Part shown: in pieces, positions 11,424 to 23,947 of the stretch
Position numbering within the stretch: position 1 is the first letter of the stretch
Layout: each line of letters begins with the position of its first letter
Assembly: GCF_034702125.1 (NCBI RefSeq)
Contig: NC_085865.1
Span: forward strand, 26,383,960 to 26,447,959
Reading direction: 5' to 3'
DNA from: Engraulis encrasicolus
Lineage: Eukaryota > Chordata > Actinopteri > Clupeiformes > Engraulidae
Length of the DNA: 64,000 nt
The notes under the pieces: model-generated
What the model was told of the DNA's origin: nothing
The model's input: only the letters and a program-made list of their open reading frames with translations
Database searches by the model: none
Translations under genes and position numbers: made by a program

Positions 11424-11642
11424 CAGTGTTGCCAGATTGGGCGATTGCCCGCCCAATTGGGCTACTTGGGATGAGCGTCGGCGGGCAAAAACGGGAAAAA
11501 TTGGCCATTTGGCGTTTTTTTAAGCCGTTTTGGGCCCATAGCAGTCAATGTAATTTGTTGAATTTGGGCGGAATTTAGCGCATTTTGGCGGTTTTTGAGA
11601 ACCTTTTGGGCGGGATTTGGTCAGACACATCTGGCAACACTG
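11424..11642. mobile_element. hAT MITE with CAGTGTTGCCAGAT termini, perfect 8-bp TSD
   Basis: Both inverted ends read CAGTGTTGCCAGAT. TTTGTGAA is present at 11416-11423 and 11643-11650. 219 bp. Confidence 0.92.
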
Positions 11643-11884
11643 TTTGTGAAGCGGACCAAACCATGGAGTAGATGTAGCCATAGGCCAATTTGAAAATCAC
11701 AACCACAAAAAAAAGGAGAAATGTGTCTGTCGGGGTAAAGTTGATGGACAAAAACGATTGCAGTGCCATTGTATTGGATTTTAATCGTTTTGTTCCTTAA
11801 TGCTTTGATTAACAAATATATTTCAGGAGCATCCCAGATAAATGTCAACAATTTCATTTACTGCACATAAAAAAATTACAAAGG

Positions 11885-12034
<150 letters not shown>

Positions 12035-12791
12035 GTTTGTGTGGGTTTAATTGTATCTGTTTTTATTTCAGTGCCCGTGGCAATGACTCTGCCTCACAAG
12101 TTATTCAGACAGATATGAGATCGGGGATACTTTGATTTGGGAATCGCCTAGGGACCTCTGAATATGGGAGAACTGCAGAGGCATAGACGCATTACAAACA
12201 CATTATTGAGTGAAATCCAAAAAAAAATGTATAAAGCAGTTTCCTTCCACAGACCAAATATGAAAGACATAAAACATTCTCTCGCAGTGCTCTTTACACT
12301 GAGCAAATACAGTGTGCTTTTCACTTTTGATGTAGGGCCTATACTCCTGCATGTTTTCCTCTGTTTGTTGCTTGAGTGGTGTTTCATGCTTCATGTTGTG
12401 GTTCAGTAAGAGTAATACCAAAAGTAGAAAAAAAAATGATGGTACTTGAAGATCATGTCTCATTGTGGAATGCAAGTTGTAATATAAACTTGGAATGTAA
12501 ATTGTAATATGCCTATACGGTAGCGCGCGCATGTGTGTGAGTGTGTGTTAAATATTAATAAATATTTAAGAGTGAACATGTTTTATGTAGAGCAGCTCAA
12601 CCATGTTAATGCCAGCACTTTAATGCAAATTGGTGCAGCTCACTGGTCAGATGAAAAAAATCACTCATCACTCAAAAAAAAAAAAAAAAACGTTCCAGCT
12701 GAGATCCTTCAAGTACAATTGATCCCATACACTTAATTTTGGAAATAAGTTACACTAGTCTTGTGCAGGAATGATTAAATCTTCACATTTT

Positions 12792-13433
12792 TAAATAATT
12801 TAGCTGGCTATGCAGTTCCAGTTGCATTTCATGAGTTTTCAGATGTGTGCCTTTATACCTCTTTTCAATACTTCCACTCTGGTCTAAGTTGCTTCTGGCA
12901 TGATGGGTCTGCAGACAAACAGCTCTCTGCTGGTACTGTGAAAGAATGGGCACTCTCCACAGCAGGGTTCCTGACAGTCTGTACACTATTAAAGTCAGTT
13001 TTACATCACCCCATCAATATAAGTTATCTCTCCTCCCTCCTCTCTGCCTGTCTTTCTATCCTTCTATCACTGTATTTCCCTTTACCTTTTTCTGTGTGTC
13101 TGGTATACAGTATGTAAGAAGAGATACACACGAAAGAGGAACACTATGCAGGAGTTCATACCATCTGTAAATATGTACTGCAGGAACACTGTTAGTCAGC
13201 TCTCCAAATTACTGATGATTTAATCCTTCAGCTGCTTCTAAATAAAAACAGAGTTCCAATATTGAAATAATTTCGCTGGCCATGCAATTTCAGTCAGTTT
13301 CATGAGTTTTCAGTTACATGCCTTCTGATATCTCTTCTCAATTCGTCCACTCTGTTCTCGAGTTGTTTGAGGGCATTCATCAAAGAGTCTTTCATCAAAC
13401 AACACTCTGCTAGCACTGTGTAAGAGTGGGCAC
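12792..13433. repeat. Diverged direct repeat: 12792-12953 and 13264-13433
   Basis: Both run AAATAATTT(A/C)GCTGGC...CATGAGTTTTCAG...CCACTCTG...CTCTGCT(G/A)G(T/C)ACTGTG...GGGCAC. They are about 470 bp apart with unrelated sequence between. Origin unknown. Confidence 0.7.
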
Positions 13434-14151
13434 AGGTGTCCTATTAGAAGCTGTTTACACATATATGGATATTTACTCAGCGGTTTTGGCCTCTCGCTTA
13501 CACGTAAACTGAGTTTTAGAATGTACAAAGTCCGGTCCCATGACGGTAAAAGTAGGCCTTTGTTTTCGATTGTGTGCTATCTGAAATTAGAATTCAGTAG
13601 CCTATGTATGCATACATGTTCGTTCTCGCTAGAGCCGAGGAGGAGTAATGGCGTTTTTATTCCCATGAGTTGAGTGCCAAATGGTAAAAATACGTTTTTA
13701 CGTTTAAATGTTGAATTTCCAATCGAGACCCTTCAATGCATATAATATGTGATTTTGGGAACTCTGTGATGAAAAGAACTGACATAGATGGCAGTCAAAA
13801 GCTTGTATCATGATTTAGACATTTTAATCACAATGCCAATGTCTCTGCGCCAACCCAAGAACCGCTGTAATTATAAAACTGTAACTGTAATGATCGCCTT
13901 GCATTGATGATTGCTTCAGCTGCAGCTGCAGCGACCTGACCAAGGTCAGGACTCTTATCTCTCCTTGGAGGACAAGCAATGTCTGGACTCTCTGCCTCCT
14001 TCCCAACTACCACAGGCACCTGGAGGTGTTATTCACTTGCTATGGGACAGTGCAAGGCCGTCCCTGGGACGGTTTGAGCTATGGCTCAGAGTGGGGTGAT
14101 AAGCTATCCAGTGCCCACCCCTCCCCTTACTCTTCAACGCGTCCTCTGTTT
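13434..14151. other. No supported gene
   Basis: A 63-codon frame at 13911-14099 follows a CAG acceptor-like site, but it is low-complexity at the start and lacks family resemblance. I did not call it. Confidence 0.4.
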
Positions 14152-15608
14152 CTTAGTAAGGACCTAGTAGACCTAGATTTCTATTTATGAGTAAGTAGTA
14201 AGTGGCAGAATTCAATGTGTATAAGCTCCCGACACACTGTGTGAACAAACCCTGAACAGTGTGAAAACAGATGTGGAATAAGGGTCCCTATTCTAAAGTG
14301 ATGCATTGCTCAGCCCATATGGCTTAGGGCCCCCGCACTACCTAGGGCCCCCACACTACCAAGGAACCCCACTCTACCCACACTCCGCCCCCGGGAGGCA
14401 AAGTGTTGGAATGTTGCTGAATCTGCATTAGTCTCATCAGGTACATTGACCTCGATGGTTGTTCTCGAGATATTAAATGGTAATTGGAAGCATTATATAG
14501 CAAGGATTGGACGTAAACTTCTCAATGACGGTGGGTGGTGAGATGTCATTTTTTCATACACCAATTAGTTTTAATTGTAAAAACCCTACAATAAATGCAG
14601 AATATAACGATGAGTAATAGTTTGGAAGCGAAACTAAGCTATTCCTTTGTGATAAAGAAGTTAATGTTTGAGAAACTTAGCTCCAAGAAGTGCAGTGCAT
14701 GATGGGTACGCCCTTAGTCAGAAATGCAATGCATGGCCAATGCAGCAATGATAATATTTCTGTTGTTACGTACATGGCAAATTGTTTGGATAGCATCTAA
14801 ATTTCACGAGTGAGGGGAGGAGCTAAGAACGTAGGCTCAGAGCTGGGTAGGTTGTCTGTTGGCCTAGATTGCGTACCCATCATGCACTGCACTTCTTGAA
14901 GCTAATATTCTCAAACATTAACTTCATTATCACAAAAGAATAGATTAGTTTTGCTTCAAAACTATTATTCTAATGTTCTGCATTTATTTTTGGGGTTTTT
15001 ACAATTTAAACTAAGTGGTACATACAAAAAATTACATTTCACTAATCCACCGCCATCGAGAAGTGTACGTTCAATCCTTGCTATATAAAGGCTCCTGTTA
15101 TCTTCAATTCAAAGTTGTGAAAAAGAGGAAACTAAATGACTCAGCTGTACACTCAGTACTTATTTAATATACTCTTACAGTTTGTCGATTGTGGGGGCTA
15201 GGTAGCGCGGGCCTGGGTGGTGTGGGGGCCCTAGGTAACGAGGGGGACTTTGGTAGTGCGGAGGCCCTGAGCAATCTGGGCTGACCAATGCATCACTTTA
15301 GAATAGGGACCCTTATTCCGCATCTGTTTTCACACTGTTCAGGGTTTGTTCACACAGTGTGTCGGGAGCTTATACACATTGAATTCTGCCACTTACTACT
15401 TACTCATAAATAGAAATCTAGGTCTACTAGGTCCTTACTAAGGTTATATTAGTAATAAATCCCTAATTGGGCATGAACAAGACATTTGTGAATACATGCT
15501 TAACAACTGTCTTATTTTGCTTAGTACATGCCTTACAAGTTACTTACACAGGCATTAATATTGTATGTATTAGGGCTAATAGATGTATCCCTAAAATAAA
15601 GTGTTACC
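14152..15608. mobile_element. Foldback element copy 1 (left end truncated)
   Basis: Outer arms 14152-14400 and 15190-15443 are inverse copies (AGTAAGGACCTAGTAG...). Inner arms about 14498-14770 and 14830-15090 are inverse copies (ATATAGCAAGGATTG...). The right end runs on to ATAAAGTGTTACC at 15608. Compared with copy 2 at 38150-40376, the first roughly 190 bp on the left are missing. No coding sequence. Confidence 0.8.
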
Positions 15609-15610
15609 AA

Positions 15611-15716
15611 ACTTTGTATTAGTTTTTGCTGCTACTAAGTATTGTACCCGAAACACAATTTCGTTGCCTTTTTGACAATGACAATAAACTCTTGATTGAT
15701 TGATTGATTGATTGAT
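15611..15716 (+). mobile_element. LINE 3' tail fragment with (TTGA)n
   Basis: Ends GACAATAAACTCTTGATTGATTGATTG..., the usual form of a non-LTR 3' end with a short tandem tail. 5'-truncated. Confidence 0.55.
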
Positions 15717-15888
15717 GTCACGGGTGCCCCTCTTGCCTTTCTCAGCGTCCACTCAGTGGTGCTTTACAGTGTCCTTCACACAATAAACACAGAAGACAGC
15801 ACTTTTACATTGTGTCTGGCTGAGAAGTAAGGGTCCCCTGACATGTCGGCCGGCCGATATATATCGGGCCGATATTTGCGTTTACTAA

Positions 15889-16248
15889 AGGGACAGTGTG
15901 TGAGATTTTTAGTTGTTTATTTCCAGAATTCATGTTGCCTATTCACTAATGTTACCTTGTTCATGAATACTTACCACCACCATCAAATTCTAAGTATTCA
16001 TTATGACTAGAAAAATGGCACTTTTCATACATGAAAAGGGGGATCTTCTCCATGGTCCGCCTTTTTGAATTTCCAAAAATAGCCATTTTTAGCTGCAAAA
16101 ATGACTCTACTTGGACCATACTAGAAAAATATTTGTTTATTACTTAGTAAACTTTCATGTAAAGACCAAATTTGGCAATAGGCAGCCCAGTTTCAATGAG
16201 CAGCATAGTTGCAGTACCTATTTTGACCATTTCCTGCACAGTGTCCCT
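15889..16248. mobile_element. TTAA-type MITE, nested
   Basis: Ends AGGGACAGTGTG and CACAGTGTCCCT. Flanks CTAA and ATAA look like mutated TTAA. Same family as 52002-52334. Confidence 0.75.
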
Positions 16249-16297
16249 ATAAGTGTATCGGTATCGGCCGATACGCATGCGGTTTTGGCCGATACGA

Positions 16298-16655
16298 TAG
16301 GGCAGCACAATTAATCGAAAAATAATCAAAATCGTGATAAAATAGTGAAATCGAATGTATGATTTTAATTGTGGCAATAGTGACCTATTTTTGAGAGCGT
16401 CCTTGAAGCCAGAACATACTGACAGGCTGGTGTTTCTGGCCAGAAATCTGTCCACTTAAGTTTCATGCTATTGCCTTTACATAATTATTACAATTCATTT
16501 TATTTTGCTCATCCCGTATGTAATTCAGTCTTGGTTATATTTCATCTTGTTATAAAAAATCTGCAAAAATCAATAATCGTGATTAATAATCGTGATTATG
16601 ATTTTGACCAAAATAATCGTGATTTTGATTTTTTTTCCATAATCGTGCAGCCCTA
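16298..16655. mobile_element. hAT MITE with TAGGGC(A/T)GCAC ends, nested
   Basis: Left TAGGGCAGCACAATTAATCG, right inverted TAGGGCTGCACGATTATGG. The TSD is CGATACGA against CGATACGC (7/8). AATCGTGATT words fill the interior near the right end. Confidence 0.85.
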
Positions 16656-16879
16656 CGATACGCGCACCCCTAGATTTTGACTACTGCTGGGCAGCTCTGC
16701 TGGCAGACCCGCAATGCACGCTGCTGCGTCACCCCTCCCCCACTCATGGAGTAAAGTAAACAGCCTTGCAGGCTGCCACAAAGTTTTAGACTTTCAGATG
16801 CATCCTATTTTAATGTGGACAATGAATGACATGGCATGTGCATGTAATAGGCATAAAGGGAGAATGTTTCAGCTTCATC

Positions 16880-18202
16880 CATTTTCTGTACTGATTTAAT
16901 TTCCCTGGTTCCTTGTTCAGTCAATAATCACCACCATTTGCTTATCAAGCGTTGTAACTGAGTGTCTTCCGTCATTTATTATGTTTCAGTGTCTAATTTC
17001 CACCGCCTTTCAAAACGCGCATTTCATACAGTCATTCAATTATCAATCTGTTTTAGCGACATCTAATAGGTAGCAAACATCACTTGCAAACTGGCTAAAT
17101 TAAAATATTGTAAAACACTTCTGTAGCATTTAACTCACCAGCATGCAGACTGCATAATGCAGCCATCTCGTTGAGCAACCAACCAGCTCTTCCAACGAGG
17201 GTAAACTAGGCTAGCCTACTGTTTTTATTTCCTTGGCTCGTTGTTCGGTCATTTATCACCCTCATTTGCCATAACTTTTACTTAGCGTTGTACCGAGTGC
17301 CTACCAGCATGTTTCAGTGTAAATTTCCACTGCGTTTCAAAACACGCATTTCTTAAGCCAGGCTCAAACTACATGACTAGCGAATGTGTGTCCGATTTTG
17401 GCGTCGGGGTGCACCGCACACTAGAAGAGAATCGCAACTGTCAATCTTAAGCCAGGCTCAAACTACACGACTAGCGATTGTGTGTCCGATTTTGGCGTTG
17501 GGATGCACAGCACACTAGAAGAGAATCGCAACTGTCAATCTTAGGGGTCAAACATACCAAAGCCGAACGGAAAGGTCGCAGGACGAATGCAGTCTTTCTG
17601 CTTAGTTTCGGCCGGTGTGTTTTTCTCTGCCTTGCACACTGACAGCGTCGGCGTCCGCGGCCAGTCCTGTTCAAAACCCCCTCACAGCCAAAGCTAGCGT
17701 ACTACTTTGCCATTCATTTGAATGAGACACCGCCTGTCGCCGGCGTGAAAAATACACTGTAGTTCTATTTTCCAAATGCAGTGCGGCGCGGAGCCGGCTC
17801 CCGTGCTGCTGACGCCCGACTACCGCCGGTTGGTGTGTAAGGACAGATATGTTTCAATGTATTTTCACCGACGGCGGTAAAAAATGCGGCCATTCCACGA
17901 CGCTTTACCGCCCTAAAGTGTAAGACCCCTTATCGCTGCTCGCAGCCACCGAGACAATGCCCGACGTTCTATTTCCAGTTGCAAATATCAAACAGTGTTT
18001 GATTTCTACGATTTGCGATCGGCTACTCTTTGAGCTAAGGGGGGTTTTCAGCCGAGAATCGGGCCGATAGTCGTGTAGTTTGAGCCTGGCTTTAGCGTCA
18101 TTCATTTATCAACTTCCATCTGTTTAGCGATTTCTAATGAGTAACAAACATCACTTGCAAACTGGCTATGTCAAGTCATAGAAGTTTAATTGGTTAGAAA
18201 TC
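16880..18202. repeat. Diverged tandem duplication inside the 6-kb hAT element
   Basis: 16880-17180 recurs from 17220 on (TCACCATTTGC/TCACCCTCATTTGCC, then CGTTTCAAAAC(G/A)CGCATTTC, then CAAACATCACTTGCAAACTGGCTA). The second copy is interrupted by the insertions at 17357, 18202 and 19571 and resumes at 21150 (TCACCGGCATGC). Confidence 0.65.
17357..18090. mobile_element. GCCAGGCTCAAACTAC element, nested
   Basis: TTAA at 17353-17356 precedes GCCAGGCTCAAACTACA. The inverse end AGTTTGAGCCTGGC lies at 18077-18090. The left terminal 94 bp are tandemly duplicated (17357-17450, 17451-17544). An inner block from about 17541 to 17932 (AGGGGTCAAACATACC... to ...TAAGACCCCTTA) may be a further insertion. 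Confidence 0.75.
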
Positions 18203-19534
18203 AGTGCTTGACACTAACTTTTTCGCTTACCAGCCATTTTGGCTAGTGGTTTTCCTGACTCACTAGCCATTGGGCCTTTTCACTAGCCATAATTTTCTTA
18301 ACCATCATAGCAGCTTTAATGAATTATATAATAGGATGTAATAATTTAATGTGGCTAATATAACATAATATAACATAACATAACATAATATAATATAATA
18401 TGCTATAGGGCCTAATAATTAGAATTGTTAGGCCTATTAACTGGTCTATGCATGTATGCTATGGAAAGAACAGATTTACTGATCTGAGTAATGGCATAGC
18501 CAATATTGACCATGCAGAAACACCAAGCACAGTGTTGTGGAAGGGCACAAATGTAAGCTACACGAGAGCAAAATATTTTCGTCTTTGATCTGAAGGGCAC
18601 TTTCTTCATATCATATAGACCTATCTGTGGAGGTCGCCGTCCAAATTGATGCGCAAAGTAGGCTAGATAGCGCAAAGTCATTGCCAAGTTCGCCTGTCCT
18701 CGGTCATGGATGTGGAATAACACTTCTGGAACATTTTCTAATAAAAGTATCCACTAGAAAGCACACACAGATGCGGTAACTAGGCTACAGAAGGGGTTAC
18801 AACTTCCTTTCATTACGTTTAATATTGAGTTGTTTAAAATACAAACGGACGCAAGGCGAGAGGCGATGGGACATGCTTTTGTGCAGTCTGGGAAGGCTAC
18901 TACTGCGCATTGTTTAAGCCCGGTTTGACAGTCGGGAACAACAGCACAAGAAACATGGAGGAATATTAAGGTATGAAGACATACAGGCAAATCAGAAAGT
19001 AATTTAAACCGAACATTATTAATGCCGCATGTGTCCTTGTCTTATCACTGCGCTAATTAGTCTCGAGACTGAAGACAGACTGACGTGTTTTCCTCTCGAT
19101 TTGGTCATTTTAATGTCCATTACCACTAAGTGTTGTACTAATGACAGATCGCAAAACAGGTCAGTTGAGATGAACTTCGCTACTTTATTTTCACATGAAG
19201 GTTTCCAGTGACATTTCCAAACGCACGCTGGTGAGCCGGTAGCTCGCTGCCACTCCTCTTCGCAAGACTAGTTCTATCAGATTCTTGGCATGCGTGAGAC
19301 ACAGGTGACACGTGACACAGGTGCTTCATGGGTATTGTAGGCTCGCGAAATCGCATTGTAGGCTATTGCTTTTGTAGCAAAGACGGTCCGAGGGAAAAAA
19401 CTACGAAATGCGGTGCCTCATCATTCAGAATAGTAACGGACCCGCCAGAACGGCTAGTGAACCTTCGGTATCTACTAGCCAACGCCGAAATTCACCCGCA
19501 TTTGGCTAGCTGCGGGTGTTAGTGTTAAGCCCTG
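18202..19534. mobile_element. 1.33-kb hAT element, perfect 8-bp TSD, nested
   Basis: Left CAGTGCTTGACACTAAC, right inverted CAGGGCTTAACACTAAC. TTAGAAAT is at 18194-18201 and 19535-19542. The interior is non-coding as far as I can see, with ACTAGCCA words near both ends. Confidence 0.9.
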
Positions 19535-19570
19535 TTAGAAATACTGTAAAACATTTCTGTAACAATTAAC

Positions 19571-21151
19571 TGACCAGGGCCTCGTTTCCCGATAACGATG
19601 GTTCTTAGCCTTACGTGTGTCGTTAACCAGTGATCCTACGAATGTTCTTAGATTTCCTACGACTGTTTCCCAAAGACACTCGTACATGAACGCGCGTGCA
19701 CAGCCTCTAAGATCATTCGTAGCGTCGCTCTTAAGGATCGCTGTCCACATATGTGGTGCTGAAGTGTACTCGGAGTGAACTGCGCCGTCATCTGCTGCTA
19801 AACCATTTACAAAATGTAAGGCGTGTGTCAGTATCAAAAGTTGTTTTCTATAAGGGTGGGACTACATTTGTAGCAGTTTGCAACTATCGACAGGAGTTAT
19901 TGTTGGCAAATGAAATAAAATGCACACACACAATGAAATCATGCAAAACTGCCAACTGACGGCAATAATGAGCTACGCCGTTAAGACCCAGATAAAGCGC
20001 GTGCACTTGGCTACTGCAGCTTAATATTTAAGAAGACAAGTAGGCTAGGCCTAGTTGGAGTTCCAAATTGGGATGCGCAAAGTTACAACCTCAAGGCGTT
20101 CAAGGCTTGACAACTGTCGGGAGCACGTCAGCATGCTGTTATGAAAAACAATGTCCATCAAAATTGACACATCCCCTCTCTGCCTTTTTGTTATTGCTTA
20201 GCCTACTAGAGTCGGAATAGGGAGAGGAGCTTGGCACATGTGGTGAGCGGTGCGCAAAGTACCGCACGCTCAAGACTTTCACAACTGTGAGGACATTTTT
20301 GCACGGCAGTCTGCTGTTATTAAAACAAAAAATCTACACAAATCCCCATCGCTGCCTTTTTATCATTTTATCATTTTTGTCATAGCTTACCCTTCGCCTA
20401 CAACTATCATGTATTTTCGGCGTCGCCTTCCCTTTCTTAGGCTACTTGAAAATGAAAGAGGGTGCAACAACTCGCTGACCATTTTTCTTCAAAAAATATA
20501 AAATAAATAAAGTTTCGGAAGTGGCCCTCCGACATCAACACTCTTGTCTCTGGTTGCCGAAGAAGCCCCTTATTCATTTTGCCTTGTTCTTGTTCATGAA
20601 GTACCCACACAAATTATGATTGATCACAGTTTAATTATGCCCAGGTTTATCAAACACAGTCGAACTATTTTACTACCTGTAAAATATTTCCAAACACATT
20701 ACTTTTATTTTATAGGCCTACACATCCACAATTAATGTTACCTTCTTATTTTCGTTGCAGTGTCAACTGTGCTGCCATGATATTTAGGCTACACTCCCGT
20801 CTTAAAACATCAACTTGAAGCGCAAGTTTCCTATTTTCCTATGGGTGTCTCCACTGTGCCATGCCTCTCGCGTCTTAAAACAGCAATCTTATGCGCAGGT
20901 TTCTTCTTTTCCCTTCATATCCTGTGGGTGTCTCCACTGTGCCATGCCGCTACGATCAATCTTAGCGCGTTAAGACTACTCTAGACCACTCGTGGATTGC
21001 TCTTAGAGTTACGTGTCAACCTGCGATGGTTCTTTGCTAAGTTGGCTTTGGGAAACGCTCCGTGAGCTCTACGATGGTGTTACGTGTGAACTTAAGTAGC
21101 ACGTAGCGTTAAGTAGTACTTAAGGCCCTTTCGGAAACGAGGCCCAGGTCA
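19571..21151. mobile_element. 1.58-kb element with TGACC(A/T)GGGCCTCGTTTCC ends, nested
   Basis: The inverted termini match over about 19 bp. Further TACG/TTAAG-rich subterminal words occur on both sides. The GGGCCTCGTTTC terminus resembles Harbinger-type fish MITEs. No transposase recognised and the TSD is unclear. Confidence 0.65.
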
Positions 21152-21863
21152 CCGGCATGCTGCCTCGTTCAGCAACAAGTGAATGTTCCAATCTGAGTAA
21201 AATAGAGGGGTGCGAAACTATTTTGAACAGGGGTGTTTTTACTGGTGGGATTCTTTGCAATGTATTTTTAATATGAAAATAAGGGGTTTTGGTTTAAGAA
21301 AATCGTTTTTACTTGTCTTTGTGTCTTATTTGCATTTCTTTGGTTTGTTATTTATGGCTTTTGTATGTTATTTAGTCGATTGATTTATTTTGTGAAAGGC
21401 CTTAGTAAATCAAGTAGCCTACAGTAGGCCTATACAGGTAATATTTAAACCCATAATAATCATGGGGTCATCCCCAACATATTTCAAATTTACAGTCAAG
21501 CTCTATGCTATTGTACCACTGTCAAGCCACAGTCCTTTGAATTGTTAAGCCTTATGTATTCCTGTTTAGGTGGCTATAATGCTGTATAGGCTACAGACGC
21601 TTGAAAAACTAGTTGCTCAGTGTGCTTTGTACATGACAGTTATTTTCCTGTTATTCATGTTATGGTGTGGTGAAAAGGTGATGGGATAGGATTTTTTTAA
21701 TGATACAGATTATTGTCCTTTTTTTGTTGTTGTTAACAATATCGGCCCCAGATATCGGCATCGGCCGTATCGGGAATCAGCCAAGGGTGATGGAAAAAAT
21801 ATCGGTATCGCATAGGCCATTAAAAAATCCGTAGGCCTATCAGTCGACCCCTACTGAGAAGTA

Positions 21864-22460
21864 GGCTATCATTTATAGAAAGCTGAGGGAATTAAACTAT
21901 TATTTATAAAGTATACAGTACATACTGACATTAATAAGTTGATAGATAATAATAATGTAATAAATAATATATTAATACTTAAGTATATAAATAATTTGTA
22001 AAGTGATTGAAACAGGTTAAAAGCCATGCCTGAGTTCGGTCTGCCGCACTCAATAAGAAGCAGGTCGGGTCTGTCTGTCTGTTGTTTGAGAGTGAGGGAC
22101 AATTCCACTTTGAACCTAAAGGATGAACAAAGACAAAAAACACTTAGTATTTATTTAAGGATGGGGAAAACACCCACATCACCATTTGTCATTCATTGTT
22201 ATTAAATGCCTTTGGTCTCCAAGCGCTATCTGATGCAATAGAAGTAGGCCGTTGGCAATATCGAGTATTGATCTTGGCTGCTTGAGCAACTCCTCACACT
22301 GCTGCTGTAATCCATCTGGGCCTGAGTGCTGCTATGGGTGTGTATCTGTCATGTTATTACGTACACACTTGATGAGCGCAGGATAAGCCATGTGTGATGG
22401 AGCTGTGTGGGTCTGACTTGGTGCCTGTGAAGGTGGGAATCAGAGGAGGTATTTGGCAAT
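21864..22460. other. No gene seen
   Basis: AT-rich sequence. No motif beyond short ORF noise. Confidence 0.5.
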
Positions 22461-22495
22461 CTCTCTCTCTCTCTCTCTCTGTCTGTCTGTCCCTG

Positions 22496-22563
<68 letters not shown>
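22461..22563. repeat. (CT)n microsatellite
   Basis: CT repeats with GTCTGTCTGTCC and TTT interruptions. Confidence 0.98.
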
Positions 22564-22565
<2 letters not shown>

Positions 22566-23078
22566 CCTCATGGACTAATACTGTATTAGCTCAAGTATCA
22601 CGCATATGCTATAGAGAACAAATTGAAAGTGAGCGAGAAGAGGTTTTTGTTCAATACCATCAAGCGTATTATCCCTCACACGACCACCAAGCACTAACAA
22701 AAGCATGACTGATAATATTGTAGCTTAATTACATTTTGATAAGGCTGACTTAGTACGAATTTGAATTAGTATACCTAGCCATACTGCTGTGCATTGCTGA
22801 AGGAGTGGTCTTGGGAAGGTCAGAAACACTCAGCTTGATGAGAGTTTTTTTTCTATTTTGCATATCGTGACTGGTCCACTGGGCCCTCTTTGGCTTGAAA
22901 GGGAGGTAGGATGTTATTTCTAATTTCTGTCTGTTCAAGTCATTCCAGGATTTACAGGATACATGATGTATCTGCGTCCTAGATTTCTGTTTTTCCCATT
23001 TTTGAGAAACTACTCTACTGAGACTGAAGCAGTATGTCAAAACAATAATAACAAAAAAACACCATGTTTGGGCCCATT

Positions 23079-23226
23079 TCTCTGTCTGTCTGGTCTGGCC
23101 TCTGTCTGTTTCTGTCTCTGTCTTGTCTGGACTCTGTCTGTTTCTGTCTCTGTCTGTCTGCCTTGTGTGTGTGTGTGTGTGTGTGCGTGCGTGCGTGTGC
23201 ATGCTTGCGTGCGTGTGTGCGTGTGA
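23079..23226. repeat. TCTG/TG compound microsatellite
   Basis: CTGTCTGT-type repeats pass into (TG)n and TGCG variants. Confidence 0.9.
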
Positions 23227-23608
23227 GTAGATATGCGCCAGATTGAGTCGCATCACAGACCTTTTCTAAATGGAAGACATCAAGCAGTGGCATTGATGCA
23301 ATACCGCTCTCCTGACTGGCACATCTGTGACTGCTGATAGCTTGAATCGCATGAATGAAATAGCTGCAAAATCCTACAGTGCCATTGGGTGCATCTGAGT
23401 AATGCAGCCTATGGGTCCACACAATAAATGTTATTTTTCTTTTCAATATGTTTTCTTTGCTCTTGCATGTTCACCCCTACTATCATCGATCAACCAAATC
23501 ATATCTTCACATTAGGCCACATAAATTCTCAATTTCATTACATTTTGAGACACATATTGGGAAAGCATTGTAAATGACAAGTGGAATGTAGAGCCTATCT
23601 AATCTTAA

Positions 23609-23943
23609 AGGGGTATGCCACCATTTTGTGGCTTAATACAGTTAAAATCGTTGGCCAGGGTTTATAAAGGTGGTAAAGTGTCTTATTTTTCATGTAAGCC
23701 ATTGTCTTGCTTTAAGACAAGCTAAAAGAGGGAGCATGTCGCTAAGCTAGTGAAAGTCAATGGATCCGTGTAGCATGCTACAGGCTACAGTGATCCATTG
23801 ACTTTCACTAGCTTAGCTACGTACTTTTAACTTGTCTTAAAGCAAGACAACGCTTAAAATGAAAAATAAGACACTTTACCATCTTTATAAACCCCAGCCA
23901 ACGATTTTAACTGTATTAAGCCCCGAAATAGTGGCATACCCCT
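23609..23943. mobile_element. Foldback TTAA MITE, nearly a full hairpin
   Basis: TTAA|AGGGGTATGCCAC...GTGGCATACCCCT|TTAA. The two halves (about 23609-23773 and 23780-23943) are inverse copies with few differences. 335 bp, non-coding. Confidence 0.92.
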
Positions 23944-23947
23944 TTAA

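Larger units (their letters stand above)
15830..21855. mobile_element. hAT-type element with TCGGCCGATA-rich ends, perfect 8-bp TSD, riddled by nested insertions
   Basis: GAGAAGTA occurs at 15822-15829 and 21856-21863. The ends contain AGGGTCCCC and GTCGACCCCTACT and are rich in ATCGGCCGATA-type palindromic words (15846-15880, 16257-16297, 21739-21800). Within it are at least five younger elements (15889-16248, 16298-16655, 17357-18090, 18202-19534, 19571-21151). No transposase frame survives. Confidence 0.75.

Noticed and set aside
13911..14099. Possible exon after a CAG acceptor-like site
   Set aside because: LQLQ repeats at the start, no consensus donor, no family resemblance. Insufficient support.
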